From the NCBI GenBank assembly GCA_030602715.1, contig JAUVZD010000006.1, forward strand, positions 1-64,000: a stretch of 64,000 nt of DNA. The letters are read 5' to 3'. Shown here piece by piece: positions 26,861 through 34,528 of this stretch. Made by a program: the position numbers and the translations under genes. The notes under the pieces are model-generated. The model was given only the letters and a program-made list of their open reading frames with translations. It had not been told where the DNA came from and did no database searches. The stretch is from Candidatus Coatesiibacteriota bacterium (GTDB lineage Bacteria; RBG-13-66-14; B26-G2; JAUVZD01). Each line of letters opens with the position of its first letter. Position 1 is the stretch's first letter.

Positions 26861-26994
26861 CCCCTCATCTCCCAGGGGAAAACTCCACCCCTGCAGGAAT
26901 TGGCACCTTAAAGGTTGATTCAGGTTGATGAATATCCAACCTTTGGTTGCCAAGGCTTCTTAGGGCCTGTCCCTCAGCCTTTCTGGATAAGAGG
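26861..26994 (-). promoter_or_regulatory. SAM-I (S-box) riboswitch aptamer
   Basis: On the minus strand the S-box core is plain: CCTCTTATC, AGAAAGGCTGAGGGAC, AGGCCC, GAAGCC, TTGGCAACC, AAGGTGCCAATTCC and GATGAGGGG. P1 pairs 26994-26986 with 26869-26861 over nine positions including wobbles. P2 uses AGGCT/AGCCT, P3 uses TTGGC-ACC/GGT-GCCAA extended by AAAGGTTG/CAACCTTT, and P4 is CAGGGG/CCCCTG. It binds SAM and normally shuts off expression. A consensus promoter ends about ten bases upstream. It precedes the lipoprotein-acsDC-RACo-MetE-like-cooC-metK-ahcY gene set. Confidence 0.93.
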
Positions 26995-27003
26995 TTAACG
27001 GCT

Positions 27004-27032
27004 AATTTAGCAGAAAGTAAAGGTTTTGTCAA
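27004..27032 (-). promoter_or_regulatory. Sigma-70-type promoter of the SAM-riboswitch operon
   Basis: Minus strand TTGACA (27032-27027), 17-base spacer, TAAATT (27009-27004). The expected start of transcription is near 26997, just before the aptamer. It is divergent from the dedA promoter at 27114-27142. Confidence 0.78.
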
Positions 27033-27113
27033 GGGAAATTGGGGGGGATTGAGGGGGAGTTTGGGTGTAGCTGATCTGGAAATTTGTGGTTTTACCTCCA
27101 CCCTTCTATCTCC

Positions 27114-27142
27114 TTGACAAATTCCACCCCCTTCGCTAATAT
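27114..27142 (+). promoter_or_regulatory. Sigma-70-type promoter of the dedA operon
   Basis: TTGACA (27114-27119), 17-base spacer, TAATAT (27137-27142). It ends about 40 bases ahead of the DedA start. Confidence 0.72.
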
Positions 27143-27180
27143 ACTCATCACTATATTCACTCCATCTGAAGGGGATTTTC

Positions 27181-27858
27181 TTGGGTCATCTTTTCTCGTT
27201 GGTAGAGGCAATCCTTGCGCCGGTGGTGGGCTGGACCATCAATCTGATCAGCTCGCTCTCCTATTTCGGCGTCATATTGGCTATGGCTATAGAGAGCGCC
27301 TGCATTCCCCTGCCCTCGGAGATCATTATGCCCTTCTCCGGCTATCTGGTCTCCACCGGCACTTTCAACTTCCATCTGGTCTCCTGGGCTGGTGCCTTGG
27401 GCAATCTGCTCGGATCGCTTTTGGCTTACTATGTTGGCTACTACGGCGGTCGCCCCTTCATTCTGCGCTTCGGAAAATATATCCTCATCCGCAAAGAGGA
27501 GCTCGCCCGCGCCGACCGCTTCTTTGAACGCTGGGGCTCCTGGGCGGTGTTCATCTGCCGGATGCTTCCCATCGTGCGCACATTCATCTCCCTTCCGGCG
27601 GGCATCTCCCGCATGCGTATCGTTCCTTTCATCCTGCTCACCTTCTTCGGCTCCCTGCCCTGGTGTTATCTACTCACCTACATCGGAAGGGTGATGGGAG
27701 AGAATTGGGAGGATATCAGAGGTTACTTCCACCGCTTTGATCTGGTCATCGCCGGCATCCTCCTACTGCTCTTCGGCTGGTGGCTGTGGGCTTATCTGAG
27801 AAGGCGGAAGAAGAAAACCAAAGAGGATTCCGGGGTAGCAGAAAAGAAGATAGATTGA
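27181..27858 (+). CDS. DedA/SNARE-associated (VTT domain) membrane protein
   Basis: Membrane protein of 225 residues. Family signs are the N-terminal ESACIPLPSEIIMPFSG (with the conserved Glu and Pro), GSLLAYYVGYYGGRP and then FICRMLPIVRTFISLPAGISRM, shown in part, with the conserved Arg and Pro. DedA proteins act as lipid scramblases or transporters, including undecaprenyl-phosphate recycling. The start is the TTG at 27181, with AAGGGG upstream. The polysaccharide deacetylase gene follows after two bases, so the pair is co-translated. Confidence 0.9.
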   Translation: MGHLFSLVEAILAPVVGWTINLISSLSYFGVILAMAIESACIPLPSEIIMPFSGYLVSTGTFNFHLVSWAGALGNLLGSLLAYYVGYYGGRPFILRFGKYILIRKEELARADRFFERWGSWAVFICRMLPIVRTFISLPAGISRMRIVPFILLTFFGSLPWCYLLTYIGRVMGENWEDIRGYFHRFDLVIAGILLLLFGWWLWAYLRRRKKKTKEDSGVAEKKID

Positions 27859-27860
27859 CT

Positions 27861-28796
27861 ATGAAGAATCTTATATTTAACATATATTTTCTTTTCACGA
27901 TAATACTCCTTCTGGCGATCGCTTTTCTGGAAATCTTCAGGATACTTGACCGGCGAACCAGAATAGTCATCGTCATACTTCTGGCAATATTTTTAATTTT
28001 CAGCTACCTGTTCTTCACCTTGGTTATCGCCCGGTTTATGGTCTTTGGGCTGGCTCTGTTCATCGCCACATGTTTGATAATCTTTTATCTCGTATATGGT
28101 ATCCTATTCTCCAAGAGCGAGATCTGGGGCAAGGTCTTCTGGCATGGGGAGAGTGAGGAGTGGGCTGTCGCCCTGACCTTTGACGACGGACCCACGCCCC
28201 GGAACACGCCGCAGATATTGGAGATACTGGAGAAATTTAACATCAAAGCCACATTTTTTATGGTGGGGAAAAGCATCCGCCGTTATCGGGAACTTGCCAG
28301 GCAGGTGGATTCCGCCGGGCATGCCATCGGCAATCATTCTTTCAGCCATCCGGTTCTGGTCTCCGAGCGTAAGGGGCAGATTCGCCGGGAGGTGATGCTT
28401 ACCGACCGCATTATCCGCCAGGTTATCGGCAAGCGTCCCTATATTTTTCGTCCCCCACATGGGTTCAAGGACCCTCGGGTATTCAACATAGCCAGAGAAC
28501 TGCAGTATGTTATCGTTTCCTGGTCCAATATGCCGGAAGATTGGAAGGAGATAAGCGCAGAGAAGATTGCCGAGCGGGTTTTGGAGAGGGCTGAGCCGGG
28601 GGATATTATCCTGCTACATGACGGTGACCGGGGGGAGAGAGAGGCTGATAGAACGGAGACGGTGAAGTCCCTGCCGTTGATAATTGAGGGTATCCTTTCG
28701 CAGGGATACGCCTTCAAGACCATACCTGAGATGTTAGGGGAGTCGGAGTGGATTCTGGAAATGATTCGCCGCTGGGGCTGGCAGATACCCCACTGA
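27861..28796 (+). CDS. Membrane-anchored polysaccharide deacetylase (NodB domain)
   Basis: Zinc-dependent carbohydrate esterase family 4 enzyme. The N-terminal 90 residues form membrane helices (IIILLLAIAFL-type segments), then the NodB domain begins at LTFDDGPTP (metal Asp and base Asp). HSFSHP gives the two metal His residues, and FRPPHG and ILLHDGD are the later motifs. It removes acetyl groups from peptidoglycan, chitin-like or exopolysaccharide GlcNAc. I choose ATG 27861, two bases after the DedA stop; the longer frame from 27780 lies inside dedA. Its end overlaps the next gene by about 50 bases. Confidence 0.9.
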   Translation: MKNLIFNIYFLFTIILLLAIAFLEIFRILDRRTRIVIVILLAIFLIFSYLFFTLVIARFMVFGLALFIATCLIIFYLVYGILFSKSEIWGKVFWHGESEEWAVALTFDDGPTPRNTPQILEILEKFNIKATFFMVGKSIRRYRELARQVDSAGHAIGNHSFSHPVLVSERKGQIRREVMLTDRIIRQVIGKRPYIFRPPHGFKDPRVFNIARELQYVIVSWSNMPEDWKEISAEKIAERVLERAEPGDIILLHDGDRGEREADRTETVKSLPLIIEGILSQGYAFKTIPEMLGESEWILEMIRRWGWQIPH

Positions 28797-29968
28797 TAGT
28801 CTGCTTTCACGCCGGAATTGGCTACGGTCACACCAAGGGTTCCCAGGCGATAGCAGAGGCGATAAAATTTCTTAATACGGGGGTGAGGCTGGAGGTTCTG
28901 GATTGCCTGGATTTCTCTTCGTCCATTCGTGCCTGGCTGACCAAAAATCTCTATCTGTTCACCGTTAAGAATTTTCCCCGTCTGTGGGAGAGACTGTATA
29001 GTAGCAAGGGGCGTTTCCACCGGCTGAGTTTGTGTTTCTCCCGTTTCCTGATGGTGCGTTCACTTAGAAAGCGGCTCGGTCGCTTCCTGGGAGACAATCC
29101 CGTCGCTTCGGTTATATGTACCCATTTTTTCGCCCCTGCTGCATTGGTCAAATTGCGGGAAAAGAAAGGTTTTGACTTTAAAATATTTGTAGCCATCACC
29201 GACTACGACGCTCATCCCTTCTGGAGTATGCCCGGTGTTGACGGCTACTTTGTCGCCAATGATACCGCCAAGAAGCGATTGATGAAAGTTGATGTCCCCC
29301 GGGAGTTGGTCAAAGTCAATGGTGTGCCCATAGAGATGAAGTATATGCGCTGGCGCCCCAGGGATTTAGCCCGCCGTAAGCTGGGGCTCTCCCGCAGGCG
29401 GGAGGGAGTGTTGGTCGTCGGCGGGGGCGATGGTCTTGGTCCCATCTATAAGCTGGTGGAGGGATTGGACAGACGCTTGAAGGACGCTTTGATACTGGTC
29501 GTCTGCGGAAAGAATGAGAGACTGCGCAGAAGATTGGAGGATTATTCACCCGTTGGCGACAATGAGATAAAGTTATACGGTTTTGTGGATTATATGGACA
29601 TGATGTATGATGCCTGCGATCTGGTGGTGACCAAGCCGGGGGGAGTTACCTCTGCAGAGCTGTTGGCAAAGGGTGTGCCGGTGGTCAGCATGGAGATTTT
29701 CGGAGGTCAGGAACGGCGCAACCTGGAGTATCTGCACCATTCCGGTGGACTCTTTGAGGTGGGCGATGTTGAAGAAGGTGTGGAGAGGGTTGCTGAGCTT
29801 TTACCCAGGAAGAAATACCTGGCAAAGTTGAAGCGACGCATGCGCCGTTTTGCTCGCCCGGACTCCTCTCTGCTCATCGCCGGACAGGTGCTCTCCGCCC
29901 TGGGGCTTCCCCCCACGCCCAAAAAACCCACCCCCAAAGAGGAACCCAGGAAAACATCGGGAAGTTAA
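28748..29968 (+). CDS. MGDG-synthase/MurG-like glycosyltransferase (GT28)
   Basis: A 406-residue GT-B enzyme. The N-terminal part (CFHAGIGYGHTKGSQAIAEAI) is the MGDG synthase N-domain with the glycine-rich GHTKG turn. The C-terminal part has VVGGGDGLGPIYKLVEGL and DLVVTKPGGVTSAEL, the UDP-sugar binding signature of the GT28 family, and ends in a Lys/Pro-rich tail. It probably glycosylates diacylglycerol or another lipid at the inner membrane. GTG 28748 overlaps the deacetylase gene's end by 49 bases; a shorter start cannot be excluded. It is followed by folC after five bases. Confidence 0.85.
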   Translation: MDSGNDSPLGLADTPLIVCFHAGIGYGHTKGSQAIAEAIKFLNTGVRLEVLDCLDFSSSIRAWLTKNLYLFTVKNFPRLWERLYSSKGRFHRLSLCFSRFLMVRSLRKRLGRFLGDNPVASVICTHFFAPAALVKLREKKGFDFKIFVAITDYDAHPFWSMPGVDGYFVANDTAKKRLMKVDVPRELVKVNGVPIEMKYMRWRPRDLARRKLGLSRRREGVLVVGGGDGLGPIYKLVEGLDRRLKDALILVVCGKNERLRRRLEDYSPVGDNEIKLYGFVDYMDMMYDACDLVVTKPGGVTSAELLAKGVPVVSMEIFGGQERRNLEYLHHSGGLFEVGDVEEGVERVAELLPRKKYLAKLKRRMRRFARPDSSLLIAGQVLSALGLPPTPKKPTPKEEPRKTSGS

Positions 29969-29973
29969 GAACC

Positions 29974-31284
29974 GTGCTTTATACCGACGCATTAGAATTT
30001 CTATATTCCTTCGTGGACTATGAGCGGCAGGAGATAACCCCCAGAGCCACCCGGGACTTTGACCTGGAGCGCTTCGCCCGTCTGCTCCATCTGTTGGACA
30101 AGCCGCAGGATTCCTTCAGGATAGTCCATATCGCCGGCACCAACGGCAAGGGTTCCACCGCTGCGATTCTGGCTAATATACTCTCCAACGCCGGTCTTCG
30201 TGTGGGGCTATACACCTCCCCCCATCTCAAGCACATTCGGGAGCGCATACGGGTGGACGGAGTGGATATAAACCGGGAGGAGTTCGCAGAGGGAATTGAG
30301 CAAATCCAGATGAAGCACTCCTTGTTGGATGGGAGTCAAGGGGGTTACCGCACCGTCTTTGAGATCGTAACCGCTCTGTCTTTGCTTTACTTTCAGAGGC
30401 GTAATGTGGATTGGGCGGTGGTGGAAGCCGGGTTGGGCGGTCGGCTGGATGCCACCAACGTGCTCACTGCCGAGATGACCCTGCTTACACCTATAGACAT
30501 AGACCATAGCAGAATCCTCGGTGAAACCCTGTCCGAGATAGCCACCGAGAAGGTGGCAATCATCAAGCCGGGAACGTTAGCCCTCTCCGCTCCCCAGAAG
30601 CCTGCCGTCAGGAGGGTTTTGTTTTCTAAAGGGGATGAACTGGGCGTTAGCGTGCGCATTTTAGGTCGGGACTATGAATATCAGGTATTACGGGCGGATT
30701 TATCCGGCACTGACTTTCTCCTGGAGGGGAAGGAGTATCAAACAACGCTTCTCGGAGGCTACCAGGTGATCAATTGCGCTCTGGCTGGTGCTGCCATTCT
30801 CTATCTACAAGAGAAGGGGTTGGTTGATGGTATTGAGGGGGCAATTGCCCCTGGCTTTCAAAATCCTCGCTGGCCCGGTCGTCTGGAGGTCTGGGCGGGA
30901 AAGCCCACCTTAGTTTTTGACGGAGCGCACAACCCCGGCGGTGCTGAACAGTTGGCTCGCTCATTTAAGGAGCTTTTCGGTGAGGAGAAGTGTGTGTTGG
31001 TTTTAGGGGTAACCAGGGGAAAGGATGCGGTGGGAATCGCATCTGCCCTGGCGCCTTTGGCACATGCGGTCGTTATCACCCAGGCTGATTTCCCCCGGGC
31101 TATGCCGGCGGGTCAGCTTGCGAGAATTGTGGGTGAATATATAGACAATGTGAGGGTTGAGGAGAGGATGATGTACGCCCTGGAGGTGGCTAAAGAGCTT
31201 TCCTGCGGCAATCGCCCAATTCTGGTCGCCGGCTCGCTATATCTTATCGGCGATGTCCAGCGAAAACTGTCTCCTGATGACTGA
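29974..31284 (+). CDS. folC: Folylpolyglutamate synthase/dihydrofolate synthase
   Basis: Mur-ligase-family enzyme that adds glutamate to folates and, in bifunctional forms, to dihydropteroate. The 436-residue protein has IAGTNGKGSTAAILANIL (P-loop), VEAGLGGRLDATN, the carbamylated-Lys region around EKVAIIKPG, and FDGAHNPGGA near the start of the C-terminal domain. The GTG start at 29974 comes five bases after the preceding stop. The presence of folC shows the cell has ordinary folates. This bears on the folate-independent methionine route proposed for the minus-strand operon. The assignment is firm. Confidence 0.95.
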   Translation: MLYTDALEFLYSFVDYERQEITPRATRDFDLERFARLLHLLDKPQDSFRIVHIAGTNGKGSTAAILANILSNAGLRVGLYTSPHLKHIRERIRVDGVDINREEFAEGIEQIQMKHSLLDGSQGGYRTVFEIVTALSLLYFQRRNVDWAVVEAGLGGRLDATNVLTAEMTLLTPIDIDHSRILGETLSEIATEKVAIIKPGTLALSAPQKPAVRRVLFSKGDELGVSVRILGRDYEYQVLRADLSGTDFLLEGKEYQTTLLGGYQVINCALAGAAILYLQEKGLVDGIEGAIAPGFQNPRWPGRLEVWAGKPTLVFDGAHNPGGAEQLARSFKELFGEEKCVLVLGVTRGKDAVGIASALAPLAHAVVITQADFPRAMPAGQLARIVGEYIDNVRVEERMMYALEVAKELSCGNRPILVAGSLYLIGDVQRKLSPDD

Positions 31285-31299
31285 AAGACGGAGTGAGGC

Positions 31300-31827
31300 T
31301 TGAGACCATCACAGGTTACATCCATGTTGGCTAAAGAACTGGTGGTGCAAGCCCTCCTTGTTGAGGGACGCAGTCTGTTGCTCACAGTTTCTGGAAGTTC
31401 CATGGAGCCCAATATTCTGGACGGTGATCTGGTGGATGTAGCGCCCATAGATGAAATCAGCAAACTAAAAATCGGCGATGTGGTCCTGTTTGAGGAATAT
31501 GGGGTGCTAATGCTTCATCGGGTTCTTAGGATTTATAGGAAAAGGGCACTTCTCAAGGGAGATGGAGCGTTGTTGAGCGAGGGAGCGGTCGCCTGGGACT
31601 TAGTTGTGGGTCGGGCGGAGAGCATTCGTCGGGGGGAGAGGGAGTACGACCTGAGGGGTTTGCGTGCAGGCAGTCGCGCCAGAGCCTGGGCAGGGATATC
31701 CCACCTGGTGGATTTTCTATTTAGATTGCTGGCGAGGATCAGTTGGGGGTTGGGGGGACGGGGTTCGTCAGCCCTGCGATGGGTCCTTCTCTTTCTTTCA
31801 CGCATATTCAGATTGCCCTTGACTTGA
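31300..31827 (+). CDS. S26B/S24-like signal peptidase-type protein
   Basis: A 175-residue protein with the peptidase S24/S26 fold. The nucleophile Ser is in VSGSSMEPN, the second motif is IGDVVLFE, and LMLHRVL supplies His in place of the Lys of bacterial leader peptidase, as in the S26B (archaeal/ER) type. A hydrophobic C-terminal tail may anchor it. Such peptidases are often found in clusters with PqqD and HPr-kinase-like proteins, which lie 2.7 kb downstream, so it might process exported or RiPP peptides. The start is TTG 31300, or ATG 31324; no strong ribosome site is seen at either. Confidence 0.78.
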   Translation: MRPSQVTSMLAKELVVQALLVEGRSLLLTVSGSSMEPNILDGDLVDVAPIDEISKLKIGDVVLFEEYGVLMLHRVLRIYRKRALLKGDGALLSEGAVAWDLVVGRAESIRRGEREYDLRGLRAGSRARAWAGISHLVDFLFRLLARISWGLGGRGSSALRWVLLFLSRIFRLPLT

Positions 31828-31848
31828 GCATAGAGCATTTAATATAAT
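31819..31848 (+). promoter_or_regulatory. Sigma-70-type promoter for the secreted-protein pair
   Basis: TTGACT (31819-31824), 18-base spacer, TATAAT (31843-31848). It overlaps the 3' end of the S26-like gene and sits about 48 bases ahead of the next ATG. Confidence 0.65.
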
Positions 31849-31895
31849 CAGTGGAAATGTATGAGCTTTTTGTAGTTTCACCGAAGGGGAATGCA

Positions 31896-32486
31896 ATGCG
31901 AATATCATTAATCCTGCTGGTGCTTATTTCAATTTTGAGCTGGGGAGGAGCTTATTGTGCACAGATGGAACTTCCCCGCACAGCTGTCCTGGGGGAGGAG
32001 ATCACCCTTGCCCTCACTCTTGATGGAGCGGAGGTATGTCTGGTCTTTACCCCGTATGAAGGCGGGGAGGCTTTCACCTACTCCTGCTTCTTTAGGGACG
32101 GGACCTTCCCCATAGATACCGGCAGATTTGCCCCCGGCAGTTACCTTGTGGAGCTGAGGGATGATGGCGACGGAGAAATCCTGGACAGCACTATATTGAT
32201 TATTACCACTGAGCCGGTATTCCAGTTAACCGACATCTATACCCGCCCCAATCCTTTTGACCTGACCGCTACCAACCCCAGAGTTGAGTTCGTCAATGTT
32301 CCTCCCTGGGCTACGGTGCGCATCTTTGACCTGGGCGGGGAGTTGGTCATCAACTTGACCGGTAATCCCATCTTGTGGGACGGTCGCAACCAGGACGGAG
32401 ATTTTGTCAGCGCCGGTAGCTACATCTACCTGGTGGAAGATGAAAGCGGTAATGAATTCGTGGGAAAGATGGCGGTGTTAAAATAA
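31896..32486 (+). CDS. Secreted protein with FlgD-like Ig C-terminal domain
   Basis: A 196-residue exported protein. The signal peptide is MRISLILLVLISILS and on to AYCA. The mature part has an N-terminal beta domain and a C-terminal FlgD Ig-like fold: TRPNPF, VRIFDLGGELV, ILWDGRNQDGDFVSAGSYIY and the closing FVGKMAVLK. Such tails serve in protein sorting or surface assembly in FCB-type bacteria. I use ATG 31896 with AAGGGGA upstream rather than an upstream in-frame start at 31851. It is followed after two bases by the AMIN/GATase-like protein, so they are co-transcribed. Confidence 0.78.
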   Translation: MRISLILLVLISILSWGGAYCAQMELPRTAVLGEEITLALTLDGAEVCLVFTPYEGGEAFTYSCFFRDGTFPIDTGRFAPGSYLVELRDDGDGEILDSTILIITTEPVFQLTDIYTRPNPFDLTATNPRVEFVNVPPWATVRIFDLGGELVINLTGNPILWDGRNQDGDFVSAGSYIYLVEDESGNEFVGKMAVLK

Positions 32487-32488
32487 CT

Positions 32489-33589
32489 ATGCCGAAAGCT
32501 GTTGTCCTGTTGCTTCTGGTGGGGATGTTCATAGCTCTGGTCACTATGACCGGGGCGATTGATTTGGTCTCGGTAAGCGCTTTCCCCCATCTGACCTACA
32601 CCCGCCTGGAGTTTACCTTTGATGGTGAGTTTGAGGTCGCCCAAAAGCCAGCACCTGAGGGGGGATTGCGTTTCGTGGTAGCAACGGTCGGAATCGGTGA
32701 TCTCCTCTCCTTACCCGATCTGTCTGTGGATAGGCTGGTTACGGGCGTATCGGTGGAGGGGACCGCACAGGGGCTGGAGCTATGCCTGGCTACTTCAATC
32801 TTTGCCGACCGCTTTGAGGCTTATGCGACTTCCGACCCGGATAGGTTGGTGGTCAAGGTTTATCGCAAGTTGGTCAACCTGGAGGAATATGCCACTTTAC
32901 AGAGACGATTGGAAGCCGTCAGGGGGATGAAGATTCTTCTGGTTGATGATGACGACGGGATAAATAATGGGAATATTCTCGGGGGAGTGGATGTAGATGG
33001 GATATATGAGAAAATCTTGACCGAAAACCTTATCACCTATGATATTCTGCGGGTGGGACACGGCTCTGCGGGTCCCTCCTACGACAAACTGAAGGACTAT
33101 GACTGCGTCATCTGGTTTACCGGCATAGACGCCCTTCCATGTCTGCTCTGTTCCGCAGACCAGTCCAACTTGACCGGCTTTTTAGAGGGGGGAGGGCGCT
33201 TGCTATTGGTCAGCCAGAATTACCTCTCCGAGTTGGGGGTGAAGAACCCTACCGCCAATCTGGCTTTCAAGATGGGTATATGCAAGATAAAAGCGGACAC
33301 TCAGGAGACCGATGTCTTTGGGGCTGAAGGGAGTTTCGCCTGGGGGCTGGCATTGGATTTGGATTACAGGTTCAGGCCCGGGGGAAACTGGGGGGACGGC
33401 TTTGAGATTTCCGATAGTTCCTACAGCCGGGCGGTGCTTGTTGGGGATGATGGCAGATACTACGGCTTGCAAGGTGAGGTAGGACGAGGGAATTTTGTAT
33501 TCTTTTCGGTGGCTTTTGAGAATGCCTCCATGCCCGTAGATCGGGAGGAGTTATTTTTGGCAGCCCTCGGCTGGTTAACGGGAAAATAA
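32489..33589 (+). CDS. Secreted protein with AMIN-like and GATase1-like domains
   Basis: A 366-residue protein with an N-terminal signal (MPKAVVLLLLVGMFIALV). Residues about 25-130 (RLEFTFDGEF, then PDRLVVKVYRKL) resemble AMIN domains, which bind envelope components. The remainder begins with KILLVDDDDGINNG and continues with YDCVIWFTG and GGGRLLLVSQNYLSE, which resembles glutamine-amidotransferase-type domains of secreted peptidases and glycan-binding proteins. No catalytic Cys-His-Glu triad is obvious. An AMIN plus GATase1 pairing is uncommon. It is coupled to the FlgD-tail protein. The function is unknown. Confidence 0.7.
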   Translation: MPKAVVLLLLVGMFIALVTMTGAIDLVSVSAFPHLTYTRLEFTFDGEFEVAQKPAPEGGLRFVVATVGIGDLLSLPDLSVDRLVTGVSVEGTAQGLELCLATSIFADRFEAYATSDPDRLVVKVYRKLVNLEEYATLQRRLEAVRGMKILLVDDDDGINNGNILGGVDVDGIYEKILTENLITYDILRVGHGSAGPSYDKLKDYDCVIWFTGIDALPCLLCSADQSNLTGFLEGGGRLLLVSQNYLSELGVKNPTANLAFKMGICKIKADTQETDVFGAEGSFAWGLALDLDYRFRPGGNWGDGFEISDSSYSRAVLVGDDGRYYGLQGEVGRGNFVFFSVAFENASMPVDREELFLAALGWLTGK

Positions 33590-33602
33590 AGATGAGTTTA
33601 AC

Positions 33603-33631
33603 TTGACTTGTCCTTCTGCCTGTGATAAATT
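33603..33631 (+). promoter_or_regulatory. Sigma-70-type promoter for the RiPP region
   Basis: TTGACT (33603-33608), 17-base spacer, TAAATT (33626-33631), the same form as the riboswitch and repeat-protein promoters. An overlapping second -10, TATAAT, lies at 33632-33637. The expected start is near 33638. Confidence 0.7.
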
Positions 33632-33661
33632 TATAATGAGATTGAAAAGGAACTCAGTTTG

Positions 33662-34495
33662 ATGTTATTCCCCACGACGAAATTTCTCATTTTGGCGGGT
33701 AATCTTATGAGTTTACTGAAATGCTTGGCGACCCTCTTTCTGGTTTTGGCTTTTGCCGGAAGTGCTTTGGGAGTTGCCATAACATACCAGTTTCAAACCG
33801 ATCCACCGGAGCCCCAACCCATCGGATTGACCTATGACGGTAACTATCTTTGGGTTATGGGCCTAGTGAGCGGGGAACTCTATAAATACAGCACGGATGG
33901 CACTCTCATTGGCTCCTATACTCCGATTCCCACGATTACCTGGGTAACCGGGCTGGCTTATATCCCCGACGAGTACAGTATTTATGCCCTGAGGAATAAC
34001 TATCCTGACCTTTCTGTGTATTCCATTTTTCTGTTTAATTTTCACACCGAAAATCTCTTCTCCGTCTCCATCTCATATCCTAATGGCTTGGCTTACGATG
34101 GTGATGATGGGCTGTGGATAGGTTCATCTAACTACGACCGATATGTTTATGGATTGGATATGAACGGCGTGGAGTGGACCAGTTTTCCCACTTTGGCGAA
34201 GTACCCCTATGGGGTAATGACCGACGGGACCTATGTCTATGTCCTGGGTTACCAGGACGGGAAAATTTGGAAGTACGATACGGACGGCAACACAATTTAC
34301 GAAGACCCTTTTCCCCTGGACCCGCTCTTTGAGGTCGGTGAAGAGCACAATTACTGTGGTAATCTAGTATGGGCTGGGGACGGCGTCTTCTATCAGTCCT
34401 GTCGGGATACCTTTACCATATATAAAATTGACCTGAATGTAGAAGAAGCCGTTCAACCAAACAGCATCGGTTACATCAAAGCCTTGATGCGTTGA
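33662..34495 (+). CDS. Secreted beta-propeller-like protein
   Basis: A 277-residue exported protein, not a recognised enzyme. The signal segment includes MSLLKCLATLFLVLAFAGSALG. The mature part holds repeats such as GLTYDGNYLWVMG, LAYDGDDGLWIGS and MTDGTYVYVLG, typical of YncE/NHL-like propellers. ATG 33662 has AAGGA about ten bases upstream and fits the promoter; ATG 33707 would give a shorter, more typical signal peptide. It is the first gene after the promoter at 33603, followed by the HPr-kinase-like gene of the RiPP cassette after 33 bases. Confidence 0.7.
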   Translation: MLFPTTKFLILAGNLMSLLKCLATLFLVLAFAGSALGVAITYQFQTDPPEPQPIGLTYDGNYLWVMGLVSGELYKYSTDGTLIGSYTPIPTITWVTGLAYIPDEYSIYALRNNYPDLSVYSIFLFNFHTENLFSVSISYPNGLAYDGDDGLWIGSSNYDRYVYGLDMNGVEWTSFPTLAKYPYGVMTDGTYVYVLGYQDGKIWKYDTDGNTIYEDPFPLDPLFEVGEEHNYCGNLVWAGDGVFYQSCRDTFTIYKIDLNVEEAVQPNSIGYIKALMR

Positions 34496-34528
34496 TGGTG
34501 GTCAGGCTTTTTCAGGAAGACCGACTAT

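Noticed and set aside
27780-27860. N-terminal extension of the polysaccharide deacetylase
   Set aside because: It overlaps dedA in another frame; the ATG two bases after dedA's stop gives a normal membrane-anchored protein.
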